From positions 1-40,717 of the forward strand of contig CABYBK010000008.1 of the NCBI GenBank assembly GCA_902517245.1: 40,717 nt of DNA. The letters are read 5' to 3'. Below are positions 19,755 to 28,880 of the stretch, one piece after another (the first letter of the stretch is position 1; every line of letters begins with the position of its first letter). Origin of the DNA: an uncultured Bacteroidota bacterium (GTDB taxonomy: Bacteria > Bacteroidota > Bacteroidia > Flavobacteriales > Flavobacteriaceae). The translations under genes and the position numbers were made by a program. The notes below the pieces were generated by a model. That model had not been told where the DNA came from. It made no database searches and was given only the letters and a program-made list of their open reading frames with translations.

Positions 19755-22190
19755 ATGAAAATCAGTAAATTATTAATAAATATTTCCCTTACTCTTTGTA
19801 CTTCATTAGCCATTATTAGTTGTAATCAAAATCAAAATGAAAAAAAAGATCTTTGGCCATCTATAGAGCCTCTACCACTAAATCCAGTAATTGAAGCTAG
19901 AATCAATGAAATACTTCCCAAACTTACCTTGGAGCAGAAGGTTGGACAGGTAATTCAAGCTGATTCTGATCACGTAACTCCTAAAGAGGTGAAAGAGTAT
20001 CGTTTAGGTTCTGTCTTAAGTGGAGGGAATTCTGCACCAGGACCTTTGCCATATGCTGATACAAAAAAATGGATTGAAATGGCTGATAAATATTATAATG
20101 CATCAATCGATAATGATGATGTTGAAATAGCTATTCCTATTATTTGGGGTATTGATGCTGTCCACGGACATGCCAATTTAAAGGGTTCTATTATATTTCC
20201 TCACAACATTGGTTTAGGTGCGATGAATAATCCTGATTTAATTGAAAAAATTGCAAGTGTTACTGCACATGAATTAACTATTTCGGGTCATGATTGGACT
20301 TTCGCTCCTACCCTTGCAGTTCCACAAGACGTAAGATGGGGTAGAACATATGAAGGATTTTCCGAAAACTCTGAAATTGTTAAATCATATGGAGGACGTA
20401 TAGTAATTGGATTACAAGGAAAGTTTGGATCAGATAATTTTATGAGTGATGGTAAAGTAATTTCAAGCGCAAAACATTTCTTAGCTGATGGTGCAACTCA
20501 AAATGGAGCAGATCAGGGTGATGCTTTAATTAGTGAGGATGAGCTGAGTAAGGTTCATGCAGCAGGATACTATAGTGCTATTCCTGCTGGTGTTCAAACA
20601 GTTATGGCTTCATTCTCTAGTTGGCAAGGAAGAAAACTACACGGTGATAAAGAATTGCTAACCAATGTATTAAAAGGAAAGATGGGCTTTAAAGGTTTTG
20701 TAATTGGCGACTGGAATGGCCATGGTCAAGTACCAGGATGTAAGAATACAGATTGTGCACAATCTTTAAATGCTGGATTGGATATGTATATGGCACCAGA
20801 TAGCTGGAAAGGCCTATATGCAAGTACTTTACAACAGGTAAAAGATGGTGTCATTTCAATGGAGCGTTTAAACGATGCCGTACGTCGCATACTGAGAGTA
20901 AAACTAGTATCAGGAATTTTTGAGAAAGGAGTACCAAGTTCCCGAACAAATGCAGGTGACGAAAATATTTTAGGGTTACCGGAAAACAGATCTATCGCAA
21001 GACAAGCTGTTAGGGAATCTATGGTTCTTTTAAAAAATAATGACCAGGTACTACCTATAGACGCTTCTAAAACGATATTGGTGGTTGGAGATGGTGCTAA
21101 TAGTATTTCAAAAGCCAGTGGTGGATGGACACTTTCTTGGCAAGGAACAGGACACTCAAATGATGAGTTTCCAAATGGTGAATCTATCTTAAGGGGCATT
21201 GAAGAAGTAGTAAGCCAAGCTGGTGGAAAGGTAATCCTCTCACCTGAGGGGGATACATCAATTAAGGCTGATATTGTCATTGCTATATATGGTGAGGATC
21301 CTTATGCAGAGTTTCAAGGAGATCGTGAGAACCTAGATTTCGTATCCAATAGCTTTGATACTAATAGATTATCTCTCTACAAAAGCATAAGTATTCCTGT
21401 AATATCTGTATTCTTGTCTGGACGTCCGATGTGGACTAATCCTGAAATTAATAATTCCGATGCCTTTGTTGCAGCATGGTTGCCAGGAACTGAAGGTGGT
21501 GGAATTTCTGATTTATTATTTAAAACTGATCCATCATTCGATTTTACAGGAAGATTATCATTTAAATGGCCCTCAAGTGCATTAGTTTCAGATAAAAGTG
21601 AACCCCTATTCAAATTAGGTTACGGACTCAGTTTTTCTTCAAAGGAAAATCTCGTTAAATTAAATGAAGAATCAGGCTTAGAAAATACTAAAGCTGCTTC
21701 GACGGGAGAATTTTTTAATAAAGGAGCTGCAATAGCACCATGGGGACTTTATTTAAACTCAGAGGATTTAATAAAGAAAATCGAGAGCTTTCCAACATCA
21801 GTCGGTGGTCTTATAATTAGCAAAACAGACCATCTAGCACAGGAAGACGCCTTAAGAATTAATTGGACTAAATCTGATGGAGATTATTTTTCTATTTCTT
21901 CAGCTGAACTAGATGATATGTCGCGTCAGTCAAATGGTGCAATGAAATTAGCTTTTAATGCAAAAACATTCACTGGATCTGATGCTATTTTACAAATTGG
22001 TCAATGTAACAAGATTAGCAATTGCAATAAAACAATAGAATTTAAGATAAGTGGAGACTGGAACGAATATAGAATTAGCTTAAGCTCATTTGAAAAATTA
22101 GGTATAGACATGTCAAAAATTAACTCTGCATTAATTATCAAGGGAGACAAAGGGGTTGATATCGGATTAGCTAACGTACGTTTAGAGTAA
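19755..22190 (+). CDS. Glycoside hydrolase family 3 (beta-glucosidase / exo-1,3-1,4-glucanase-like) lipoprotein with C-terminal ExoP-like galactose-binding-type domain
   Basis: Lipobox AIISC; GH3 motifs WGIDAVHGHANLKGSIIFPHNIGLGA, SAKHFLADGAT, nucleophile region GFVIGDWNGH; extra ~190 aa C-terminal beta-rich region. Confidence 0.93.
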   Translation: MKISKLLINISLTLCTSLAIISCNQNQNEKKDLWPSIEPLPLNPVIEARINEILPKLTLEQKVGQVIQADSDHVTPKEVKEYRLGSVLSGGNSAPGPLPYADTKKWIEMADKYYNASIDNDDVEIAIPIIWGIDAVHGHANLKGSIIFPHNIGLGAMNNPDLIEKIASVTAHELTISGHDWTFAPTLAVPQDVRWGRTYEGFSENSEIVKSYGGRIVIGLQGKFGSDNFMSDGKVISSAKHFLADGATQNGADQGDALISEDELSKVHAAGYYSAIPAGVQTVMASFSSWQGRKLHGDKELLTNVLKGKMGFKGFVIGDWNGHGQVPGCKNTDCAQSLNAGLDMYMAPDSWKGLYASTLQQVKDGVISMERLNDAVRRILRVKLVSGIFEKGVPSSRTNAGDENILGLPENRSIARQAVRESMVLLKNNDQVLPIDASKTILVVGDGANSISKASGGWTLSWQGTGHSNDEFPNGESILRGIEEVVSQAGGKVILSPEGDTSIKADIVIAIYGEDPYAEFQGDRENLDFVSNSFDTNRLSLYKSISIPVISVFLSGRPMWTNPEINNSDAFVAAWLPGTEGGGISDLLFKTDPSFDFTGRLSFKWPSSALVSDKSEPLFKLGYGLSFSSKENLVKLNEESGLENTKAASTGEFFNKGAAIAPWGLYLNSEDLIKKIESFPTSVGGLIISKTDHLAQEDALRINWTKSDGDYFSISSAELDDMSRQSNGAMKLAFNAKTFTGSDAILQIGQCNKISNCNKTIEFKISGDWNEYRISLSSFEKLGIDMSKINSALIIKGDKGVDIGLANVRLE

Positions 22191-22223
22191 TTAATCTATC
22201 TCAAATAAATATAAACTGAAACT

Positions 22224-22247
22224 CAATAAGACATTCAATAAGGCATT
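22224..22247. repeat. Tandem 12-bp direct repeat CAATAAGRCATT x2
   Basis: CAATAAGACATT immediately followed by CAATAAGGCATT, spanning the stop codon of the DsrE-like gene. Confidence 0.6.
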
Positions 22248-22765
22248 AAAATATAACCATTTAATTGATAGGTAGCTAGAACGCTTAAACCCGAAAAAGC
22301 ACGCTGAATTTTTATGTTGATTGATTTTTCATCTATACCTCTGGCAGAAGTGGCCTGAGAACAAACGAAAAGTTTTACTCCATTTGTTATTAATTTATCT
22401 ATTAAATCAAGATTTGGATTAGATTTACCAAATTTATTTTGAAAAGCTTGATCTGTTAAAGCAAGAAAAGAGGCTTCGCCATGTATAGATGCAACTATTT
22501 CAATATTATTTCTTGGCACCTTACCTAAAGAAAGCATATTAAGTGTACGTGCTATAACCCATAAACCTTTATTTACACCATTTTTTTTTGTTTGATCCTT
22601 AATATCAAACAATAGTTTATACTGTGAAGATGGGTCAGGTTGAATGGCTGTCTTTTCGAAATATTTCACTTCACCATACCCATCAATTAGTGGAGTTTCC
22701 CATTTTTGGGCATTAGTATATCCTAAAGAAATTGTTAGCAATAAAAAGTATGTTTTAATCCTCAT
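22235..22765 (-). CDS. Secreted DsrE/DsrF-like family protein
   Basis: Signal peptide MRIKTYFLLLTISLGYTNAQ; KLLFDIKD...ARTLNML...IEIVASIHGEA...LITNGVKLFVCSQATSARGI fits DsrE-like fold with a Cys in FVCSQAT. Confidence 0.75.
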   Translation of the reverse strand: MRIKTYFLLLTISLGYTNAQKWETPLIDGYGEVKYFEKTAIQPDPSSQYKLLFDIKDQTKKNGVNKGLWVIARTLNMLSLGKVPRNNIEIVASIHGEASFLALTDQAFQNKFGKSNPNLDLIDKLITNGVKLFVCSQATSARGIDEKSINIKIQRAFSGLSVLATYQLNGYILMPY

Positions 22766-22807
22766 AATTATACTAAATTAATAGTTTAGATTATCGTTTT
22801 AATTTAC

Positions 22808-22815
22808 CAAAGTTA
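22808..22815 (-). promoter_or_regulatory. Putative -7 element of the DsrE-like gene (TAACTTTG)
   Basis: CAAAGTTA on + strand matches TAnnTTTG on minus, 42 bp upstream of the ATG. Confidence 0.35.
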
Positions 22816-22921
22816 TAAAATCAAAGAACCAAGTATTATAATTTAATTGATTTTAAATTAAAATTTAAGTGCGAAAAAGAAACTGAGAAAGTATTATATT
22901 CATCTATAGTTTTACTCAATT

Positions 22922-23962
22922 ATGTTAGTGTTTCAAAAACTCGTTAAAAGATTATTAGCATTAATAATGGTACTTTTTATGCTTATGATCACCGTTTTTT
23001 TTGGAGTTATTTATTATGATATATCAGAGCCCTCACAAAATGATATATTAGAACCCTTACCAAAGGAAATCATTGTTGAATGGGATGCAGATAAATTTGT
23101 ACTTAATAATTCTCTTGTTGATAAACAAGTCGTAGATGGTTATTTACTATTGAGTGCATCATCTGAGTATATGGGGCCGCTAAATGAAGACCCTAATCTT
23201 AGATTTAGTGGTAATAATCTCTCATGTACAAATTGTCATTTAAATGGTGGAACCATGTCAGGAGCTGCGTCTTGGATTGGTATTACAGGCCGTTTTCCAC
23301 AATTTGGTGGAAGAGCAAATAAAGAAGGTTCGCTTGTAGATAGAATAAATGGCTGTATGGAGAGAAGCATGAACGGTAAAGCATTTCCAGAAAATTCAAA
23401 ACAGATGAAAGCAATGATTTCATATATGAAATGGCTTGATGAAGGAATCCCAAAATTAAATACCAAAGACTTTAAAGGGTACCCAAAAATTGAAGCTCCT
23501 ACATTTGCTGTGGATTTGAATAAAGGAAAATCTATATATGATCTTGAATGTGTCGTTTGTCATGGAGATAACGGAGAAGGAATTCGCTATAAAGACAATA
23601 AAAAAGGGTATCAGTATCCTCCATTATGGGGTCCAGATACTTACAATGATGGTGCTGGAATGAATAGAGTGCTCACTGCTGCAGCATTTATAAAAAATAA
23701 TATGCCTTACCTACAGGCTACTTGGGAAAACCCAAAACTTTCAGATGAAGATTCATATCATGTTGCCGGGTATATCAATAGCTTCTATCGACCAAAAAAA
23801 GCAAATAAAGAAATGGACTACCCTGATAAAAAATTAAAACCTGTTTCCACGCCCTACGGACCATGGACTGATAATTTCTCTCCAGAGCAACATAAGTTTG
23901 GTCCATTTCCACCTATTATCGAATTTTACAAAAATGAATTTAATATCATTAAAACTAAATAA
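22922..23962 (+). CDS. Membrane-anchored diheme cytochrome c, TsdA-like (thiosulfate dehydrogenase family)
   Basis: Two CxxCH motifs (CTNCHLNGG and CVVCHGDNGEG), TsdA-like LVDRINGCMERSMNGKAFP with a Cys, FIKNNMP near C-terminus, N-terminal hydrophobic anchor. Confidence 0.85.
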   Translation: MLVFQKLVKRLLALIMVLFMLMITVFFGVIYYDISEPSQNDILEPLPKEIIVEWDADKFVLNNSLVDKQVVDGYLLLSASSEYMGPLNEDPNLRFSGNNLSCTNCHLNGGTMSGAASWIGITGRFPQFGGRANKEGSLVDRINGCMERSMNGKAFPENSKQMKAMISYMKWLDEGIPKLNTKDFKGYPKIEAPTFAVDLNKGKSIYDLECVVCHGDNGEGIRYKDNKKGYQYPPLWGPDTYNDGAGMNRVLTAAAFIKNNMPYLQATWENPKLSDEDSYHVAGYINSFYRPKKANKEMDYPDKKLKPVSTPYGPWTDNFSPEQHKFGPFPPIIEFYKNEFNIIKTK

Positions 23963-23983
23963 TTCGTTTTTTTAATCACCGAT

Positions 23984-24928
23984 CTATTTAGGCTCTTGTA
24001 TCCTAATGTTTCGAAATTCAACTTTTCCGTGATCACCCTGGAGCATAATAGGTCCTGGTAATGCTTCTTTACTATCGATTGCACCTCCTGTGATCCCAGG
24101 AATAATTTGATCTATTATAATTGGTTTACCGTTTGCAGAAATACTAACTCTTCTCCCTATTAATGTAATATCAAATACTTGCCATTGACCCGCTGGATTG
24201 GCTGCCATTTGATTGGGAGTTAAAAAACCATATACACCACCAAAAAGAATAGATTCTGGATCATTACCATAACTGTCTTCTACCTGAACCTCATAGCGTC
24301 CTCTCAAATAGATTCCTGAATTACTCCCTTTAGGGTATCGCACTTCAACATGCAATTTAAAATCTTCATAATTATTATTAGATATTAGGTTTACACCCGA
24401 TTTTGGATTTTTCAATAGTCCATCTGAGGCTATCCATTGATTAATCATATTCTCGTCAGATGAGTGCCAACCATCTAAGGTTTCTCCATCAAATAAAGAC
24501 TTGATTTTTCCCCATCTTAATTCATTATCTCTTATCAGTTTTGGGGCAGGAGTACCAGTAAAACTGTGTGAACCACCCTCGCTACTAAGAATAGTTCCTT
24601 TTAAATTTCCATCTGACAAAATTCCCTGTAAATGCAAATCATTTTGGCCATCCCATTGAGGTGGAATACTAAAATCCACTATGCCATTATGAAAAAATAC
24701 CTCTGATATTGGTCTTGCACTTCCATTATGTGCTACAAAGAAGCCAACCAGGGCTTTTGTTCCAGATTGTTTAACTTGGAGCCATGATGGGAAGATTTTC
24801 CCATTCATTTCTACCTCTAAGTCCCAACTTCCAATTACCCCTTTGTTTGTTTGTGCTACTACACTAAAAGAAATTAGTGAGAATAAAATTGTAAGGAAAA
24901 AATTTCTGCATTGATTATAATAATTCAT
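23984..24928 (-). CDS. Secreted DUF1080 (3-keto-disaccharide hydrolase family) protein with extra N-terminal domain
   Basis: Signal peptide; SLFDGETLDGWHSSDENMINQWIASDGLLK... NSGIYLRGRYEVQVEDSYG ... PIMLQGDHGKVEFRNIRI. Confidence 0.88.
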   Translation of the reverse strand: MNYYNQCRNFFLTILFSLISFSVVAQTNKGVIGSWDLEVEMNGKIFPSWLQVKQSGTKALVGFFVAHNGSARPISEVFFHNGIVDFSIPPQWDGQNDLHLQGILSDGNLKGTILSSEGGSHSFTGTPAPKLIRDNELRWGKIKSLFDGETLDGWHSSDENMINQWIASDGLLKNPKSGVNLISNNNYEDFKLHVEVRYPKGSNSGIYLRGRYEVQVEDSYGNDPESILFGGVYGFLTPNQMAANPAGQWQVFDITLIGRRVSISANGKPIIIDQIIPGITGGAIDSKEALPGPIMLQGDHGKVEFRNIRIQEPK

Positions 24929-24939
24929 AAATTTTAAAT

Positions 24940-25653
24940 TTAGTTAAGAGTCAATTTATCAATCCCTAAAAATTTATTATTGGAATTTAAATACCAACTT
25001 CTATTTTTTGGCATTTTAATTCCGTTTACTTCAAGTTCATCTTCGAGTAAAATAAATTCTCCATCATTTTTTGATTCATCATGATAAAACTTATATTGTT
25101 TTAAAGCAAAAGTTTTTTGGTCAAAGTAAAAGTACCAGGTATCTTTTCCTACTGATTCTTCATAAGTTACCTTCATCATAAAATATTCTTTATCCTCAAT
25201 AATTATTTTTTGAACCTCGGGATCAATTATCGTTCCAGGATCTTTAAGTTTCATTGGTAGGCCATATAAATAACTATAATAGTCCTTTAAAACAGAAGCT
25301 CTTTCACAATCTAATCTATACTCATTCTTTATTTCATCGCTAAAAAATTCCTCACCATTAAACAATAAAAGGCATTTGTCACTACTTAGAGTCGACTGAA
25401 TAATATTATTATTTTGATCAACAGTTAGGCGAAAAAAAGAAGAGGGTAAGTTTAATTCAATCTTGCTTTTACGAGGTAATCTCTGCGGTGATTCCATAGT
25501 AACATAAAAATCTGAATTAAAAGACTCCCATCTTGAAAAAGGGTCATGATAGGAAATGGCTTTTTCTAATAAATCCTTTCCATCAATTTTCTGAGAATTG
25601 ACTGCGAAACTTAGAGATAAAAAAAAACTCAAATACAAATTTATTTTAATCAT
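24940..25653 (-). CDS. Secreted DUF6503-like protein (outer-membrane lipoprotein-sorting-like fold)
   Basis: Signal peptide; KAISYHDPFSRWESFNSDFYVTMESP... DTWYFYFDQKTFALKQYKFYHDES; typical of this Flavobacteriia family. Confidence 0.65.
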   Translation of the reverse strand: MIKINLYLSFFLSLSFAVNSQKIDGKDLLEKAISYHDPFSRWESFNSDFYVTMESPQRLPRKSKIELNLPSSFFRLTVDQNNNIIQSTLSSDKCLLLFNGEEFFSDEIKNEYRLDCERASVLKDYYSYLYGLPMKLKDPGTIIDPEVQKIIIEDKEYFMMKVTYEESVGKDTWYFYFDQKTFALKQYKFYHDESKNDGEFILLEDELEVNGIKMPKNRSWYLNSNNKFLGIDKLTLN

Positions 25654-25682
25654 TTTGAAAGATTTTAAACAATATAAAAAAA

Positions 25683-26579
25683 TTAATGATCTTTATAAGT
25701 GTTAATAAATGACTCAATATCATTCATAGAGATAGTTGGATTTGCCCCAAAACTATTTGCCACAAGTGCTCCCATAGCGCATGCATAATCTATAGTTTTT
25801 TGTAACGGTTCTTTTTCAATTAAGCCATTGATCAAGGTTGCTAAAAAAGAATCTCCAGCTCCTACAGAATCCTTTACTATGACCTTATAACCATTATTGT
25901 AAAACCAATCACCATGATGGTATAAAACAGCTCCACATTTTCCTTTAGTAACACAAATGATTTTGGTTTTAGTTCTTTCGGCAATAAACTCAATGTTTTT
26001 ATCAATTGAATTAAACGGTGATTCTAATCCATTAGCAATTATATCTAACTCTTCATCATTAAATTTGAGCATATCTGATTTATTCATCAAATCGATTAGT
26101 AATGATTGATTATAAAATGGAGGTCTTAAGTTAATATCAAAAATACTGAATTTAGATACTTTTAAAAAAGAATTAAGTGCTTCAAAAGATTTTGCTCTAG
26201 CTATGAGACTTCCGAAAACAAATGCAGAAGCATCACTTACCATTTTGACTGTTTTAGCCTCTTTTTCTATATAATCCCAAGCGGAATCATTGTCTATTTC
26301 ATATTTTGCTGATCCATCAGAATCTATATCCACAGTCACTTTTCCAGTGGGGTAAATAGGGTCCTCTTGTAAAAAAATAGTTGAAACTCCACGACTTTTA
26401 AGTTCTTTTAGTATTTCGTTACCTAAAAAATCTTTGCCAATCCTACTAATGAACTCAACATCAGCGCCAAGATCTTTTAAAGAGTTTGTCACATTAAAAG
26501 GTGCTCCACCTAATTTTTTCCCATCTTCAAAAATATCCCAAAGGATTTCTCCAAAACAAATTATTTTATTTGATTTCAT
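25683..26579 (-). CDS. PfkB-family carbohydrate kinase (fructokinase-like)
   Basis: CFGEILWDIFEDGKKLGGAPFNV; C-terminal DSVGAGDSFLATLINGL anion-hole signature. Confidence 0.92.
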   Translation of the reverse strand: MKSNKIICFGEILWDIFEDGKKLGGAPFNVTNSLKDLGADVEFISRIGKDFLGNEILKELKSRGVSTIFLQEDPIYPTGKVTVDIDSDGSAKYEIDNDSAWDYIEKEAKTVKMVSDASAFVFGSLIARAKSFEALNSFLKVSKFSIFDINLRPPFYNQSLLIDLMNKSDMLKFNDEELDIIANGLESPFNSIDKNIEFIAERTKTKIICVTKGKCGAVLYHHGDWFYNNGYKVIVKDSVGAGDSFLATLINGLIEKEPLQKTIDYACAMGALVANSFGANPTISMNDIESFINTYKDH

Positions 26580-26653
26580 TGAGATATAAAAATTAAGTTT
26601 TATTATTATTTACAATCATACTTCTGAGAAACTGAATTGATAAGATAATGTTT

Positions 26654-27835
26654 TTAAATATTCATTGTTTTAGTTATTCCTTGTGCTAAACCTCGAATTT
26701 CAGATAGTCCACGAAGTCTTCCTATTGCTGAGTATCCAGGTTTGGTTTTTTTATTTAAATCATCTAACATTTGATGTCCATGGTCAGGACGCATCGGGAT
26801 TTCCCAATCTGAACGCCCTTGTTTCAGTCTCTTTTTTTCTTCAACTATTATATCGTAAACTACAGAAAACATATCAACATCTCCCTCTAAGTGGTTTGCT
26901 TCAAAAAAGCTACCTTCACCTTGCCATTGAATACTTCTGAGATGAAGAAAATGAATACGGTTTGCAAATTTTTGAAAAATGACAGACAAATCATTTTCTT
27001 TTCTAACACCCAAAGATCCAGTACAAAATGTGAGCCCATTCGAAAGAGATGGTACTCTATGGAAAATAGTCTTCAAATCTTGAAGATTTTTTACAACTCT
27101 TGGAATACCAAACAGATTATAGGGCGGATCATCTGGATGGACACACATCCTGACATTCATACTCTCAGCGATTGGAATGATTTCCTCCAAAAAAAGAAGA
27201 AAATGCTCTTGTAAATCTACCTCACCCAGAAATTCATATTTTTCTAATTGTGATCTAAATTGCTCCAATGTATAGCGCTCTGAAGCACCTGGCATGCCAG
27301 ATATAATATTTTTTGATAGAGTCTCAATTTCATTTGAAGAAAGTTTTTTAAAGTAGCTTTTTGCCTTTTGGATTTGTGATGAATTGTATTCCCTTTCAGC
27401 ATCTTTCCTTTTTAAAATAAATAAATCAAAAGCTGCTAGAGCAGAACTGTTGAAGTATAAAGCTAATGAACCATCGTCCATAGGGTAAAATAAATGAGTC
27501 CTTGTCCAATCTAGAACAGGCATAAAATTATAACATACAGTTTTTATTCCACATGAAGCAAGATTATCAAGAGTTGCTTTGAAATTATCTATATAAGTTT
27601 GAAAAGAACCAGTGCGTTGTTTAATATCTTCATGGACTGGAACAGATTCTACAACTTCCCAATCTAAACCTGCATTTCTAATAATTTGTTGGTGCTCTTT
27701 AATATCATCTTTATTCCAAACTAAACCATTAGGAATTTGATGTAATGCAGAGACTACACTTTTCGCACCTATTTGAGAAATATTATTTAAACTAACAGGA
27801 TCGTCGGGTCCATACCATCTAAAAGATTCTTTCAT
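26654..27835 (-). CDS. uxuA: D-mannonate dehydratase
   Basis: FRWYGPDDPVSLNNISQIGAKSVVSALHQIPNGLVW; MCVHPDDPP; MRPDHGHQMLDDLNKKTKPGYSAIGRLRGLSEIRGL. Confidence 0.95.
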   Translation of the reverse strand: MKESFRWYGPDDPVSLNNISQIGAKSVVSALHQIPNGLVWNKDDIKEHQQIIRNAGLDWEVVESVPVHEDIKQRTGSFQTYIDNFKATLDNLASCGIKTVCYNFMPVLDWTRTHLFYPMDDGSLALYFNSSALAAFDLFILKRKDAEREYNSSQIQKAKSYFKKLSSNEIETLSKNIISGMPGASERYTLEQFRSQLEKYEFLGEVDLQEHFLLFLEEIIPIAESMNVRMCVHPDDPPYNLFGIPRVVKNLQDLKTIFHRVPSLSNGLTFCTGSLGVRKENDLSVIFQKFANRIHFLHLRSIQWQGEGSFFEANHLEGDVDMFSVVYDIIVEEKKRLKQGRSDWEIPMRPDHGHQMLDDLNKKTKPGYSAIGRLRGLSEIRGLAQGITKTMNI

Positions 27836-28050
27836 AATACTACTAATTTCATGACTATTAGAATTTTAAAAAAACCAATCTAAAAGCTAAAAATTATTTT
27901 AAAGTTTTAAATTATAATAAAAGAAAAAGTAAAAAATAAATTTAATGCTTTATTGGTGGATTAATATCATATCAATAGTTCTAATTAGTTTTTTTTGGAA
28001 TTAATTTATTTGTATTAAGTTATATTTATAAAATTTACTTTTAATAAATC

Positions 28051-28866
28051 ATGAAAAATAAATTATTGTCTAAATATAAATATCCAGATCCCGACGGACA
28101 AACTCAATTGATTACCCTAAAAAAGGCTAATTGGAAGTACGTATCTTTTGAAACAAAAGAACTTGAAAAAAATCAAACCACCCTTATAAAAAGTGACTCC
28201 AATGAAATTTGTATTGTTGTAATTTCTGGCAAATGTAATGTTCGTAATCAAAAAATAAACCTGACTCAAATTGGAGATAGAATGTCACCCTTCGAACGAA
28301 AAAAACCTTGGGCAGTATATATAAACAAAAATGATTTTATAGAACTTAAAGCCGTGTCATCATTAGAAATAGCGATTTGTAAAGCTCCCGGTGGGGGGAA
28401 TTATGAATCAAGGATTATTTCCCCTAGTCATATGGATTCAGAAAAAAGAGGAAAAGGACAAAACAAAAGATTAGTTCATAATATATTACCAGAAACAGAA
28501 CCAGCAAATAGTCTTTTAGTTGTTGAATGTTATACTGATCAGGGTAATACCAGCTCATATCCTTCCCATAAACACGACACTGATGATTTTCCAAACGAGA
28601 CATATTTGGAAGAAACATATTACCACCGTTTTAATCCCAAACAAGGTTTTGCATTTCAGAGAGTTTATACCGAAGATGGAAGCCTTGACGAGTCTATGGC
28701 GGTTTATGATAAAGATGTTGTTATGGTTCCAAAAGGCTATCACCCAGTTGCCACGATCGCAGGTTATGATAATTATTACTTAAATGTAATGGCTGGACCT
28801 GTTCGAAAATGGTGTTTCACTTGGGAAGATGATCACGATTGGATTAATGGAGAAACTTACAATTAA
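28051..28866 (+). CDS. iolB: 5-deoxy-glucuronate isomerase
   Basis: 271 aa; VVECYTDQGNTSSYPSHKHD...EETYYHRFNPKQGFAFQRVYT...VPKGYHPVATIAGYDNYYLNVMAGP. Confidence 0.95.
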   Translation: MKNKLLSKYKYPDPDGQTQLITLKKANWKYVSFETKELEKNQTTLIKSDSNEICIVVISGKCNVRNQKINLTQIGDRMSPFERKKPWAVYINKNDFIELKAVSSLEIAICKAPGGGNYESRIISPSHMDSEKRGKGQNKRLVHNILPETEPANSLLVVECYTDQGNTSSYPSHKHDTDDFPNETYLEETYYHRFNPKQGFAFQRVYTEDGSLDESMAVYDKDVVMVPKGYHPVATIAGYDNYYLNVMAGPVRKWCFTWEDDHDWINGETYN

Positions 28867-28880
28867 GATTTTCTTAAGTA

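Noticed and set aside
20726-21280. 184-aa antisense ORF within GH3
   Set aside because: Entirely antisense to a well-supported GH3 coding region; composition is shadow-ORF-like.
26891-27214. 107-aa plus-strand ORF inside uxuA (and 26683-26940)
   Set aside because: Antisense to well-supported uxuA.
28863-28877. Short inverted repeat TTAAGA-TTT-TCTTAA between iolB and iolG stops
   Set aside because: Only 6-bp AT-rich arms with a 3-nt loop, and no following T-run; too weak to call a terminator.
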